Shown here piece by piece: positions 16,149 to 25,414 of a stretch of 64,000 nt of DNA (position 1 is its first letter; every line of letters begins with the position of its first letter). The stretch is from Lachnospiraceae bacterium. Its GTDB lineage: Bacteria; Bacillota; Clostridia; Lachnospirales; Lachnospiraceae. Both the position numbers and the translations under genes were made by a program. The notes below the pieces were generated by a model. That model worked only from the letters and a program-made list of their open reading frames with translations, made no database searches and was not told the DNA's origin. The DNA is taken from positions 16,144-80,143 of the forward strand of contig JAETNQ010000010.1 of the NCBI GenBank assembly GCA_021772075.1. Reading direction: 5' to 3'.

Positions 16149-17051
16149 ATTATTGTCTAATCCAAACAGACGCCCCTTCTTCTCCGGTAGCTGCACCCAA
16201 ATTACTGCTGCAAATACAAGAATGCAGCCAAACAATTCCTTCACCGATAAAACCTGTCCCAATATGACCCATCCGGCCAGCACGGAAACAACGGATTCCA
16301 GACTGAGAATCAGGGAAGCCACCGTTGGTTCCAGGTTTTTCTGCCCTATAATCTGCAGCGTATACGCAACCCCGCAGGACATCACGCCCGCATACAGCAA
16401 AGGAACGATTCCGCCAAAAATCTGCTTCCAGGACGGCTCCTCCAAAATAAAAGCCCCCAGAATACAAATAATGCCCGCCGTATAAAACTGGATACAGGAA
16501 AGCGCTACTCCGTCGGTTTTCGGTGAAAAATAATCGATCACCAAAATATGTATGGAAAAAATAACGGCGCAAAGACAGACAAAAGCATCCCCCTTCCCGA
16601 TAGAAAAGCTTTCGTTCATGCAAAGCAGATACATTCCCGCCACTGCCACCAGCGCTGCTTTCCAGACCTTCCCCGCTACTTTCCTCCGCAGAAATACTCC
16701 GCATACGGGAACGATAATAATATACAGCGTCGTAATAAACCCTGCTTTCCCCACCGTCGTGTACATAATGCCGATCTGCTGGCTTAAAGAAGCAAAACAA
16801 ATGGCCAGCCCGCAGCAGATCCCGCCTTTCAGTGTAAGCGCCGCCGGAATCTCTTCCGGCGTATTTTTTTTCTTCTTTATCCTGATGCAGACGAGAGGCA
16901 GAAGCACCGTGCCTCCGATGAGAAACCGAACCCCGTTAAAAGTAAAAGGACCCATATAATCCATGCCCACGCTCTGGGCCACAAAAGCCACGCCCCAAAT
17001 AAAGGCAGCCAGAAATAACAGCAGACTGCTGCCGATCGCCATTTTTTTCAT
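16143..17051 (-). CDS. EamA/DMT-family transporter
   Basis: Membrane protein of 302 residues with ten predicted helices in two EamA repeats (AFIWGVAFVAQSVGMDYMGP in the first, PTVASLILSLESVVSVLAGW in the second). Members export or import small metabolites; the substrate is unknown. It overlaps aroK by 4 bases, so it is probably translated as part of a ridA-aroK-transporter operon. Confidence 0.9.
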   Translation of the reverse strand: MKKMAIGSSLLLFLAAFIWGVAFVAQSVGMDYMGPFTFNGVRFLIGGTVLLPLVCIRIKKKKNTPEEIPAALTLKGGICCGLAICFASLSQQIGIMYTTVGKAGFITTLYIIIVPVCGVFLRRKVAGKVWKAALVAVAGMYLLCMNESFSIGKGDAFVCLCAVIFSIHILVIDYFSPKTDGVALSCIQFYTAGIICILGAFILEEPSWKQIFGGIVPLLYAGVMSCGVAYTLQIIGQKNLEPTVASLILSLESVVSVLAGWVILGQVLSVKELFGCILVFAAVIWVQLPEKKGRLFGLDNNE

Positions 17052-17569
17052 TGGTGCTGACCCTCCTGTTCCTGTCCGGCTGCCGCCGAAATAATCTCCG
17101 CAACAATATCCTTTATCATTTTATTTTCACAATCCATAACGATTTGGGCATATTTTTCATAATAAGGAATTCTTTCCTCATACAACTCCTTCAAAGTCTG
17201 CCCTTCCCGGACCGCCACTCCCCTTTCGCCCAGATCCCCGAGGCGTTCCTCTACCGTCGGATAGGAAAGCTTTAAATATACCAGCGTTCCGATCCTTCCC
17301 AAATGTTCCATAGCCTCTTTTCCATAAATCACGCTCCCTCCGGTAGCGATCACGCTCCGTTCCGCTTCCAGGGAAGCGTTGATCTCGTTTTCCAGCGCAA
17401 GGAACCCGGCCGTCCCCCGCTCTTCCATAATCTCATGCAGAAGCTTTCCCTCTTTTTCCTGAATCACAAGATCCGAATCCACAAAACGATAGCCAAGGCA
17501 CTTTGCCAGCACTACCCCGACCGTACTTTTCCCAGCTCCCGGCATGCCGATCAATACAATATTATTCAT
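17048..17569 (-). CDS. aroK: Shikimate kinase
   Basis: Phosphorylates shikimate at the 3-position in aromatic amino acid synthesis; 173 residues. Walker A is GMPGAGKSTVG, the shikimate-binding region begins DSDLVIQ (Asp pair, then Arg in MEERG), and the GG of IATGGSVIY is present. It overlaps ridA by 8 bases and the transporter by 4. Confidence 0.94.
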   Translation of the reverse strand: MNNIVLIGMPGAGKSTVGVVLAKCLGYRFVDSDLVIQEKEGKLLHEIMEERGTAGFLALENEINASLEAERSVIATGGSVIYGKEAMEHLGRIGTLVYLKLSYPTVEERLGDLGERGVAVREGQTLKELYEERIPYYEKYAQIVMDCENKMIKDIVAEIISAAAGQEQEGQHQ

Positions 17570-17939
17570 GATATGCGGTCACTTCCACTTCACAGAGTAC
17601 GTTTTTGGGAAGCTGTTTTACGGCCACGCAGCTTCTTGCCGGTTTCCCCGTGAAATATTTTTCATAAACGCCGTTAAACGCCGCAAAATCATCCATATCT
17701 GCCAGGAAACACGTAGTTTTCACCACGTCGTCATAGCGATAGCCCGCTTCCTCCAGGATCGCTCCCACGTTTTTCATTACCTGTTCCGCCTGTTCCAGAA
17801 TATCCTCCCCTTTGATCCCGCCTGTCGCCGGATCGATCGGAATCTGACCCGAAGCATACAAAAACGGACCCGCGATAATCCCCTGGGAATACGGCCCGAT
17901 CGCTGCCGGGGCTTTTTGTGTTGCTACTACTTTTCTCAT
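17562..17939 (-). CDS. ridA: RidA family reactive-imine deaminase
   Basis: Hydrolyses enamine/imine intermediates released by PLP enzymes; 125 residues. Features are IGPYSQGIIAG at the N-terminus, the catalytic Arg in ARSCVAVKQLPK, and the closing VEVTAY. ATG 17939 has AGGAGG 8 bases upstream; a reading from 17969 would add a Lys/Glu-rich leader and is not needed. Confidence 0.93.
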   Translation of the reverse strand: MRKVVATQKAPAAIGPYSQGIIAGPFLYASGQIPIDPATGGIKGEDILEQAEQVMKNVGAILEEAGYRYDDVVKTTCFLADMDDFAAFNGVYEKYFTGKPARSCVAVKQLPKNVLCEVEVTAYHE

Positions 17940-18051
17940 GTCTGGTTCCTCCTTTTTTCTTTTTTCCAATTTGTCTTTGTGTACCTGGTGTATAAAAATT
18001 ACTTACCAGTAAATATTTATTCTCTCCTGCAAACTTCAAGTTGCCACTGTA

Positions 18052-18723
18052 TTACCAAATATATGGGATTATTTTATATTTCACTTTCGTTTTATACGCA
18101 GCATATCCTTCCAATTCTTTTTCAAGCAATGCTTCTTCGTTCCTAATTCTCTTTGCAATAATGATAGGATAGACAAGGAAAACAACAAAAGAGAAACCGG
18201 ATCCCAGCACCAACGGCATAGAGAGAAACAAAATGATTGTCACACTATACATGGGGTGACGAACAATACCATATAATCCTGTATCAATCACCCTTTGTCC
18301 CTGCTGGATTTCTACAGTCCGCGATAAGTAAGTATTTTCTCTTAATACCTCCCCATAAAGCAAATAAGAAAATAAAAACATAACAGCCGCCATCCACGAA
18401 ACCCAACCAGGTAACATAATCCATTCAAAGCGAAAGTTTAATCCTGCTACGGCAAATCCCAAAACAAACATCAAACCACTAAGCTTTATTACAATATTTT
18501 GCTCCGTTTGCTGCTCTTTGGCATTTAAACGTTTTTTTAATAATTCTGGATTTTTGAACATCATTACTATTCCCGCAAAAAGCATTGGAATAAACAAAAT
18601 TCCTATGAACAACCATGCGTTCCAATAATGGAATGTGCCAGCAGGTAAAAATATTAGTATGCCTGTAACAGCTACACCGAGTATAAATTTCGATATTGCT
18701 TGAAAAACCAATTCTCTTATCAC
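18052..18723 (-). CDS. Isoprenylcysteine carboxyl methyltransferase-like membrane protein
   Basis: Membrane protein of 223 residues with about six helices. The C-terminal methyltransferase-type signature is DTGLYGIVRHPMYSVTIILF followed by RNEEALLEKELEGY. In bacteria these ICMT/NnrU-like proteins have mostly unknown substrates. GC content is lower than in its neighbours (many AT-rich codons), which may mean a recent arrival. Confidence 0.85.
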   Translation of the reverse strand: MIRELVFQAISKFILGVAVTGILIFLPAGTFHYWNAWLFIGILFIPMLFAGIVMMFKNPELLKKRLNAKEQQTEQNIVIKLSGLMFVLGFAVAGLNFRFEWIMLPGWVSWMAAVMFLFSYLLYGEVLRENTYLSRTVEIQQGQRVIDTGLYGIVRHPMYSVTIILFLSMPLVLGSGFSFVVFLVYPIIIAKRIRNEEALLEKELEGYAAYKTKVKYKIIPYIW

Positions 18724-18776
18724 CTTTCACCGCCTCTACATCTTCCAATTCGTCCATATCCCGCCCTTTGGGCGTT

Positions 18777-19043
18777 TCAAGTCGGATGCCCCGCTGCCTG
18801 CGGCGTGGTATTTGGCTCCTCGAACTCCGCTATGACATAAAATCCTCTTTCCTTTTCCACAACCTCCCTGACAATTCCCTCTCTTGCCAGCATCCGCTCG
18901 CGGAACGGGTAATTTCCGGACATGGCCAGCGCCGGGTCAATCGTATAATAATAATTGCTCGGAAGGACGCCCTCCGTTACCGTCACCCGGTCCCCCGCCT
19001 TCAAAAGTCCCGGCCTTTCCATCTTAAATTCCATTTCCCTCAT
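18777..19043 (-). CDS. Conserved small protein of unknown function
   Basis: Protein of 88 residues, soluble, with a strand-rich pattern (EGIVREVVEKERGFYVIAEF). ATG at 19043 follows GGAGG by 6 bases. Its last 13 residues, from EPNTT to HPT, and the stop codon are encoded by a REP-like palindrome, suggesting an insertion replaced the original end. No function can be assigned. Confidence 0.6.
   Translation of the reverse strand: MREMEFKMERPGLLKAGDRVTVTEGVLPSNYYYTIDPALAMSGNYPFRERMLAREGIVREVVEKERGFYVIAEFEEPNTTPQAAGHPT
18778..18818. repeat. REP-like palindromic element, copy 2
   Basis: A 41-base segment aligns without gaps to 4669-4709, sharing CAAGTC at one end and GGTATTTG-N-CTC at the other. 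The central GC stem differs but keeps pairing. It overlaps the end of the gene at 18777-19043. Confidence 0.6.
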
Positions 19044-19119
19044 AATAATCCTCCATACCGCGTCCGCAAATCCTACCGCACTTTATTTTACTAGGACTTT
19101 CCACTTTTTTCAATAGATT

Positions 19120-19176
19120 TCTGCCCGGCAGGCCAGGGGCTGGCAGAAGGGGAGGGGCGGCGGGCGGCCTGATAAA
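19120..19176. repeat. G-rich hairpin-forming stretch
   Basis: CAGGCC and GGCCTG bracket a run with several G tracts (GGGGAGGGGCGGCGGGCGG). The style is the same as the larger palindrome at 24477-24873. It could fold as a hairpin or a G-quadruplex on the plus strand. Confidence 0.4.
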
Positions 19177-19211
19177 ATGATAAAATGAATTTCCCTGCAG
19201 CCCCTTGCTCC

Positions 19212-19241
19212 TTGACAAAGCGGAAATAAATCCATTAGAAT
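19212..19241 (+). promoter_or_regulatory. Promoter of the glutamate-synthase-like gene
   Basis: TTGACA (19212-19217) and TAGAAT (19236-19241) with an 18-base spacer, about 50 bases before the start codon. Confidence 0.6.
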
Positions 19242-19290
19242 ATTTTTTATACAAGTAACAACGGTTTTCATACATATGGAGGATTTTTTT

Positions 19291-20718
19291 ATGGCAATTT
19301 ACAAATGCGCCGTATGCGGCGCTATCTTTGACGAAGAAAAAGAAGGAAAAAAATTTTCGGAGCTGGACTGCTGCCCGGTCTGTAAACAGCCGGTTTCCAA
19401 ATTTGAAAAGATTGCGGACGAATCTCCGAAAGAAGCAGAAACGGATCCTCTCCTTTCCGGAAAAGATTCCCCGCAGGGAGAACTCTCTTATGATCCCCTG
19501 TACATACGGCATGACAAAGGCAGCCGTTATATGGAAGAGATCCACGAAATAGCCGTAACGGGAAAGAGCATTGACGGAGCGATGGGGACGAAAATGCCTA
19601 TGCCGGGCTGGGACGATATCCTCTTCCTTGGCGCGCAGTTAAACCCCGCTCCTCTGCTTGACTCAGATCCTGTCAGTACGCGGACCGTCATCGGAAAGCA
19701 CGCGCAAAAGCCTATGGTGCTGGAAAACCCCGTCTATATTTCCCATATGTCCTTCGGCGCGCTTTCACGGGAAATCAAAATCGCTCTGGCCCAAGGCAGC
19801 GCCATGGCTAAAACCGCTATGTGCAGCGGGGAAGGCGGCATCCTTCCAGAAGAAAAGAAAGCGGCATATAAGTATATTTTTGAATATATTCCGAACAAAT
19901 ACAGCGTGACGGATGAAAATCTGAAGTCTTCGGACGCTATCGAAATCAAGATCGGGCAAGGCACAAAGCCCGGCATGGGTGGACACCTTCCTGGAGAAAA
20001 AGTAACTCCCGAAATCGCCGCGCTCCGCGGAAAAAATCCGGGCGAGGATATTCAAAGCCCCAGCCGGTTTGAAGAGATCCGTTCCAAAGAGGATTTGAAA
20101 AAAACGGTGGATACGCTCCGCCAGCTTTCCGGCGGCCGGCCCATCGGCATCAAAATAGCGGCCGGACGGATTGAACGCGACCTGGAATACTGTGTCTATG
20201 CAGAACCCGACTTTATTACGATCGACGGGCGCGGAGGCGCTACTGGTTCCAGTCCGCTCCTGCTCCGGGAATCTACTTCTGTTCCGACCATTTTTGCCTT
20301 ACACCGGGCAAGAAAATACCTGGACTCCGTCCATTCGGACATTTCCCTTGTAATCACGGGAGGACTCAGGGTATCTTCCGATTTTGCCAAGGCTCTTGCC
20401 ATGGGCGCGGATGCCGTTGCTATCGCCAGCGCCGGACTCATTGCGGCAGCCTGCCAGCAATACCGGATCTGCGGAACCGGAAACTGCCCTGTAGGAATCG
20501 CTACGCAGAAACCGGAACTCCGGGCGCGGCTTAAGGTAGAGGCTGCGGCTCAAAGAGTCGCTAATTTCCTCAATGTCTCCTTGGAAGAATTAAAAATGTT
20601 TGCCAGAACCACCGGCCACTCTTCGGTACATGACTTGAACGTCAGCGACCTCGTCACATTGAACAGGGATATCGCGGAGTATACGAACATCCCCCACGCC
20701 GGAATGAGCAGGAATTAA
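19291..20718 (+). CDS. Rubredoxin-fused glutamate-synthase-like FMN protein
   Basis: 475 residues. The N-terminal 40 residues form a rubredoxin-like iron knuckle (YKCAVCGAIFDE and CCPVCKQP). The rest is the FMN/iron-sulfur synthase domain of GltB without the glutaminase part: GQGTKPGMGGHLPG, TIDGRGGATGSSP and the Cys cluster CRICGTGNCPVGIATQ, here reading YRICGTGNCPVG. It probably passes electrons to FMN for an amination or a related redox reaction, but the partner is not adjacent. ATG 19291 has GGAGG 8 bases upstream. It converges on spoVAD with a 4-base overlap. Confidence 0.88.
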   Translation: MAIYKCAVCGAIFDEEKEGKKFSELDCCPVCKQPVSKFEKIADESPKEAETDPLLSGKDSPQGELSYDPLYIRHDKGSRYMEEIHEIAVTGKSIDGAMGTKMPMPGWDDILFLGAQLNPAPLLDSDPVSTRTVIGKHAQKPMVLENPVYISHMSFGALSREIKIALAQGSAMAKTAMCSGEGGILPEEKKAAYKYIFEYIPNKYSVTDENLKSSDAIEIKIGQGTKPGMGGHLPGEKVTPEIAALRGKNPGEDIQSPSRFEEIRSKEDLKKTVDTLRQLSGGRPIGIKIAAGRIERDLEYCVYAEPDFITIDGRGGATGSSPLLLRESTSVPTIFALHRARKYLDSVHSDISLVITGGLRVSSDFAKALAMGADAVAIASAGLIAAACQQYRICGTGNCPVGIATQKPELRARLKVEAAAQRVANFLNVSLEELKMFARTTGHSSVHDLNVSDLVTLNRDIAEYTNIPHAGMSRN

Positions 20719-21755
20719 CGGCAGCTTTCGATGACTAACCCGTGGGCGATCCCCGGCACGCTCTGCCCTTCGTTAAAGCTTGTCTTGCTCAACAGCGCCC
20801 CTGTCGGCACAAAGAGGACTCTTTTCCATACGCCCTCTTCTATCTTTTTTAAAATATAGGCCGACAGGGTGACAGCGCTGCACCCGCACCCGCTTCCCCC
20901 TGCATGGGTATCCTGTTCCTTTGCATCATAGATCTCAATCCCGCAATCCATATGCTGTCCTGCGATATCCACATCTTTTTCATTCAGGAGATCGATCAGC
21001 GCCTGCTGCCCTATGCTCCCTAAATCCCCGGTAATAATCTTATCATAATCGGAAGGCTTTCTTCCAAAGTCCTTTAAGTTCCAATAAATCGTATCGCAAG
21101 CCGCCGGAGCCATACATGCCCCCATATTCATGGAATCTTTCAGACCGTAGTCCATAATTTTCCCCGTCGTCAATCCGGTGATCCTGGCCCTGGATCTCTT
21201 CCCCTCCGTACTGCTTAAGACGAAGGCTCCGCTGCCCGTCACCGTCCAGGAAGCGGACAAAGGCCTTTGGTTCCCGTAGCCGAGCGGAAAACGGAATTCC
21301 TTTTCCGCGCTGGCAAAATGGCTGGACGTTACGCAAACCACATGTTCCGCGTAACCGCCGTTCACCGCCATCGCCCCCATGCTCAACGAAAGGCCGCAAG
21401 TAGAACAGGCTCCATACAACCCAATGAGGGGAATCTCATAACCCGCAAGCCCGAAACTGCTGGCGATGGACTGCCCCAGCAAGTCTCCGGCAAACAAATA
21501 ACGGATATCCTCTTTTTTTAACCCTGCCTTCCCCAAGGCGAGATAAACGGCATCCTTTTGCAGACTGCTTTCCGCCTCTTCCCAGGAAGCACAGCCAAAC
21601 ATATCGTCCTGGCCGACCATATCAAAAAGCTCCGCCAGAGGCCCCTGCCCCTCTTTCGTCCCTACCACGCTGGCGCTCTCCCTGATATAAACGGGGTTTT
21701 TCAATTCTATGCTTTGCTTTCCCAATATACATGTTTCTTTTTTTTCCTGGCTCAT
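20715..21755 (-). CDS. spoVAD: Stage V sporulation protein AD
   Basis: Thiolase-like dipicolinic-acid-binding component of the SpoVA complex; about 346 residues. Typical segments are FAGDLLGQSIASSFGL, GLYGACSTCGLSL and the C-terminal GALLSKTSFNEGQSVPGIAH. ATG 21755 is used; GTG at 21764 lies too close to AAGGAG. It stands apart from spoVAC (5.4 kb) and spoVAE (4.6 kb). A forespore promoter is less clear here: AATACTA upstream is a weak -10 candidate. Confidence 0.94.
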   Translation of the reverse strand: MSQEKKETCILGKQSIELKNPVYIRESASVVGTKEGQGPLAELFDMVGQDDMFGCASWEEAESSLQKDAVYLALGKAGLKKEDIRYLFAGDLLGQSIASSFGLAGYEIPLIGLYGACSTCGLSLSMGAMAVNGGYAEHVVCVTSSHFASAEKEFRFPLGYGNQRPLSASWTVTGSGAFVLSSTEGKRSRARITGLTTGKIMDYGLKDSMNMGACMAPAACDTIYWNLKDFGRKPSDYDKIITGDLGSIGQQALIDLLNEKDVDIAGQHMDCGIEIYDAKEQDTHAGGSGCGCSAVTLSAYILKKIEEGVWKRVLFVPTGALLSKTSFNEGQSVPGIAHGLVIESCR

Positions 21756-21834
21756 ACTATACACAGCTCCTTCCTGTCGCTTTCGAAGTTCCTCTCACAT
21801 TGTGTATCACATTGTGTATAGTATTGCCGCTTCC

Positions 21835-22992
21835 TTACCGCTCAATTCCATGTTCCAGCAAAAACTGCTTCCATATCTCGTAATATTTCGCCTTTAGATG
21901 CACTTCGTCTATGGTATACTCCGCATTCAGATTTCCGTCCGCATCGCATACCGCCTCATTGACATCGATATAAAAAATATTCCGGTTATCCGCAAGACTT
22001 GCGATAGCCGCATTTTTTGCCTCAATATTTTTATTATTAAAGATCGGGTCTTCCGCATCTTTGCCTGCCGTCACTTTCATGATTCCTTCCACAAAAATAA
22101 CCGCATCCGGCTGCAGTTCCCGGATCCGTTCTACTACCGCCTTATACTCTTCCAAGAATGTTTCCGTCGTCCCTGTTCCCAGTTCGTTGATCCCCAGCAT
22201 TAAATAGACCTTGCCATACTGCTTCTGCGACAATGCCTCCTCCGCCGTGATCTTTTTTCCCGTTCCCTCTTCCTTTGCCAGCGGCTCGGAAAATACATTA
22301 TATATCGTCAGGGATATTTTTGCGTAAAAATCCGCCCGTTCCTCCAATCCCCCGTACTCGAACAAGCCTACCGTCCTGGAATCACCGATAAACGCCGCAT
22401 CGTTAAAATAATCTTCCGTCACTGTCTGGAATTCATAAGTTTTTTCCGCTTCCGATTCCGTGCCGCCGGATATATCCCCGCTGGCAGATTCGCTTCTTAT
22501 TTGGGAATCCATCTCTCCCTCCGCTTCGCCGCTCCCGGAACCGGAATCCCCGTCCGCCGCCGTGTCTTCTGCCAAAACGTCCTCTTCAAGAGTTCCTTTT
22601 CCGAAATCTGCCGCTTCCTCCATCTCCTCCACAGAAACGCCAGCTTCTGCTTCTTCCTCTTCCGTGCCGGAAGGAACGGAAAAGATTTCCTTGGCATCCT
22701 CCCCTCCCAGATCATCAATATTCTGCCCTCCGCCTTCCGTCCGGAATACGGCAAGCAGCCGGCCCGGGAATTCATCGGCTCCCATTCCCACATTCTCCGC
22801 CATCTCCCAAGGAGCCGTTCCCTTTCCCGCCCCTTCCATCACAAGGGCAAGGAACGGCCTCTTCACCGGATCAAATTCGTAATCTTTATATATGGAAAAT
22901 CTGCCGACCGCTCCGGTCAATGCAAGCACAAGGCCGCTTACCGCCAAAAGCAGGAAAACCGGACATTTCTTTATAAATTTTATTATTCTCAT
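21835..22992 (-). CDS. Membrane-anchored SGNH/GDSL hydrolase
   Basis: 385 residues: one N-terminal membrane helix (VFLLLAVSGLVLALTGAVG), then an acidic low-complexity linker around residues 90-190, then an SGNH esterase domain with AAFIGDSRTVGLF (nucleophile Ser), MLGINELG and DEVHLKAKYY (Asp-His pair). It lies 34 bases after the MBOAT gene and is likely the extracellular partner that moves or removes acyl groups on a surface polymer, as in AlgI/AlgJ or DltB/DltD-like pairs. Confidence 0.88.
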   Translation of the reverse strand: MRIIKFIKKCPVFLLLAVSGLVLALTGAVGRFSIYKDYEFDPVKRPFLALVMEGAGKGTAPWEMAENVGMGADEFPGRLLAVFRTEGGGQNIDDLGGEDAKEIFSVPSGTEEEEAEAGVSVEEMEEAADFGKGTLEEDVLAEDTAADGDSGSGSGEAEGEMDSQIRSESASGDISGGTESEAEKTYEFQTVTEDYFNDAAFIGDSRTVGLFEYGGLEERADFYAKISLTIYNVFSEPLAKEEGTGKKITAEEALSQKQYGKVYLMLGINELGTGTTETFLEEYKAVVERIRELQPDAVIFVEGIMKVTAGKDAEDPIFNNKNIEAKNAAIASLADNRNIFYIDVNEAVCDADGNLNAEYTIDEVHLKAKYYEIWKQFLLEHGIER

Positions 22993-23026
22993 AGCTGCAC
23001 TCGCTTTATCTCAGATCAAAATCAAC

Positions 23027-24391
23027 TTAAAATTTCAAATAAGCAAAAGGATTGCTTTCCATGCTTACCAAGCAATAAACAGAAAGCCAGAAAACCGCCG
23101 CTGTCAGCAAGACCACCAGCGGATGCCTTCTATGTTTTTGCAGAAAACGCGAAACAAACGGGATACACCAAAGCACCCCCAGAAGCAGATAATGCCAATA
23201 CATCCCCAGATACTTCCATATATCGTTAGGGTTGACGGCGATCCCTCCTCCCGCAAAAGGAAACAGCCGCTCCAGGTACAAGCCAAGCTGGCCCAGATCG
23301 GTCAATGCAAAAAACACCCATGTCACCGGTATCAGGATCAAGGTATAGCACCGCCCCAGCAGGGAAAATCTGGCAAACAGTTTTCCAAGCCCGATCTTCT
23401 CGACCGCGATCAGCAAAAATAATGCCAGGCCCCAAAGCAGGAAGTTCACGCTCCCTCCATGCCATAGCCCCGTTAAAACCCACACCGCCAGAAGGTTTCT
23501 GAGCGTCTCTATCCTTCCTCCCCGGCTTCCGCCCAGCGGGATATAAACGTAATCCCTGAAAAAACTGCCAAGCGTTATATGCCACCGCCTCCAAAACTCG
23601 CTGATGCTTTTGGAGGCATAAGGATGTTCAAAATTTTTAATAAACGGGAAGCCGAGCATCACGCAAATGCCCGATGCCATAAGGGAATACCCCCAAAAAT
23701 CAAAATACAGCTCCATGGAATAGGCAGCCGCCCCCAGCCAGGCTAACGGGGTAGAGATGCTTTCATAGCCTATCATATGAATATCTTTCCATAAAATTGC
23801 CAGTCTGTCCGCCAGCAGCACTTTCGTCCCAAGGCCGGCCGCAAAATATTGCAGCCCTTCCTCCAGTTTTTCCCAGGAATACTCCCTCTCTTCCATGAGA
23901 AAGCTTCCCTCGTTAAAACGCATGATCGGGCCGGATACGATCTGGGGAAACATCGTAAAATAAACTGCCGTCCTTTTAAAAGTCGGCAGCTCTTTTATTT
24001 CTCCCCGAAACACATCTGCCTGAAAGGATATCATTTTAAAAATGTAAAAACTCAGCCCAAGGGGAAGTATGCTGCTCCCTGCAAAAGCACCCAGCGCCTT
24101 AAAGAGCGCCAGCAGGCCGGTATCCAGAACAAGAACCGTAATAAGGCGGTCTTTCCGGCATTTTTTTCCTCTGCGGGTATTCCGGCAGGAATGTATTTTT
24201 TTTGCAAAAAAGTAATTCAGCCATACCATGACAAGAAGAAGCAGCACATAGTACGGCTCCCCCATGGCATAAAATACAATGCTGCCAAGCAGCAGCGCAG
24301 TATTTCTGTATTTTTTTGGCGTTATATAATAAACGGCGAGAAACGCCGGAAAAAAGCGGAAAAGAAACTCCAAACCGGTAAACGATACCAT
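23027..24391 (-). CDS. MBOAT-family membrane O-acyltransferase (AlgI/DltB-like)
   Basis: Polytopic protein of 454 residues with MBOAT hallmarks: FPQIVSGPIMRF, the SISEFWRRWHITLGSFFRDY block with the YIPLGGSR motif, and the catalytic His region LTGLWHGGSVNF. It likely transfers acyl groups across the membrane to a cell-wall or capsule polymer. ATG 24391 (MVSFTGLEF) has AAGGA about 10 bases upstream. It is followed directly by the SGNH hydrolase. Confidence 0.9.
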   Translation of the reverse strand: MVSFTGLEFLFRFFPAFLAVYYITPKKYRNTALLLGSIVFYAMGEPYYVLLLLVMVWLNYFFAKKIHSCRNTRRGKKCRKDRLITVLVLDTGLLALFKALGAFAGSSILPLGLSFYIFKMISFQADVFRGEIKELPTFKRTAVYFTMFPQIVSGPIMRFNEGSFLMEEREYSWEKLEEGLQYFAAGLGTKVLLADRLAILWKDIHMIGYESISTPLAWLGAAAYSMELYFDFWGYSLMASGICVMLGFPFIKNFEHPYASKSISEFWRRWHITLGSFFRDYVYIPLGGSRGGRIETLRNLLAVWVLTGLWHGGSVNFLLWGLALFLLIAVEKIGLGKLFARFSLLGRCYTLILIPVTWVFFALTDLGQLGLYLERLFPFAGGGIAVNPNDIWKYLGMYWHYLLLGVLWCIPFVSRFLQKHRRHPLVVLLTAAVFWLSVYCLVSMESNPFAYLKF

Positions 24392-24476
24392 CCTCGACCA
24401 ATCCTTTTCATTTGTAATCACTTCATTATTATTCTACCATTCTATTTCCTGAATCTCAATAGAAGAAATAGATTAT

Positions 24477-24873
24477 CTGTGGGAATCCATTTTACCAGGC
24501 CGCAAACGGATCAGGGCAGGAAAGAAAGAGGGGGCGGCAGGGGCAGGCAGGGCGGGCAGCAAGGAAAGCAGGGCGGAAAGGGGGTACCATGCCAGCTTCT
24601 GGAAATGGATTTTCTAAATATTCCGATATCATTGTATCAACAGGCCGCAACCGTCTGCGATTCGCCATCCAGGCTCATTGCAGACTTTTGGTGACATCCA
24701 TGTCACCAAATTGCTATTTGTCAGACGGAATATTAAGAAAATCTCATTTCCCTGCGCAAAGGCAGCGACACCCCCTTTCCGCCCCGCTTTCCTTGCTGCC
24801 CGCCCTCCCCTGCCGCCCCCTTCTACTTTCCTGCCCCGACTTGTCCCTGGCCTGGTAAAATGGATTCCCACAG
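24477..24873. repeat. Large imperfect palindrome with 25-bp perfect ends
   Basis: The outer 25 bases (24477-24501 and 24849-24873) are perfect inverted copies starting CTGTGGGAATCCATTTTACC. Inside, a G-rich arm (24514-24585) pairs with a C-rich arm (24771-24836). A perfect small hairpin, TTGGTGACA-TCCA-TGTCACCAA, is near the centre (24688-24709). No protein is encoded. The whole 397 bases look like a non-autonomous (MITE-like) element between the MBOAT gene and the XRE gene, in a gap of 660 bases. Confidence 0.8.
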
Positions 24874-25051
24874 GCATTACTTTATGGCATTTTCCATATC
24901 CTTATTTTCCCTTTTCTTTTAACTTACATATATCTGTTCCTGTAAAATATTTATATACATTTTTTCGTTGTTATTCTGTGCAAAATGCAAATTCCTGTGA
25001 TATTATTTCCACATTGAATGACACAACGAACAGAAGTAAGGAGGAATTGCA

Positions 25052-25414
25052 TTGACAAACGTTCATGTTAAGATCAAAAATCTAAGAGAAGAAAGCCACC
25101 TCAAACAAAGACAGGTCGCAGACTATCTCGGCATATCCCAGCAGGCTTATTCCTACTACGAACTGGATAAACGGGAACTTCCTTCCAGGCATGTAGTAAA
25201 TCTGGCCAAACTGTACAACGTAAGCACCGACTATATCCTCGGAATGGAGCCGGAACGCGCCGGTTCCTACGACCTGAACGCTACCTTTGTCCAGGGAGTC
25301 CAACTGAAGGATGTTCTCATCAGCCTGAGAAAGCTCAACAAATCGGGGAAAGCGGATTTGATGAAATACTTATCCTATCTGGGTTCCGCCCAGGCAAACG
25401 GAACGAATATTTAA
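25052..25414 (+). CDS. XRE-family transcriptional regulator
   Basis: 120 residues with an N-terminal Cro/CI helix-turn-helix (QRQVADYLGISQQAYSYYEL, then LAKLYNVSTDYILG) and a short C-terminal helical tail. The TTG start has AGGAGG 7 bases upstream. It stands alone between the large palindrome and a convergent acetyltransferase gene that it overlaps by 4 bases. Target unknown. Confidence 0.88.
   Translation: MTNVHVKIKNLREESHLKQRQVADYLGISQQAYSYYELDKRELPSRHVVNLAKLYNVSTDYILGMEPERAGSYDLNATFVQGVQLKDVLISLRKLNKSGKADLMKYLSYLGSAQANGTNI

Noticed and set aside
22460..22882. Ser/Pro-rich plus-strand frame
   Set aside because: It is the antisense of the acidic linker of the SGNH protein, which explains its composition.
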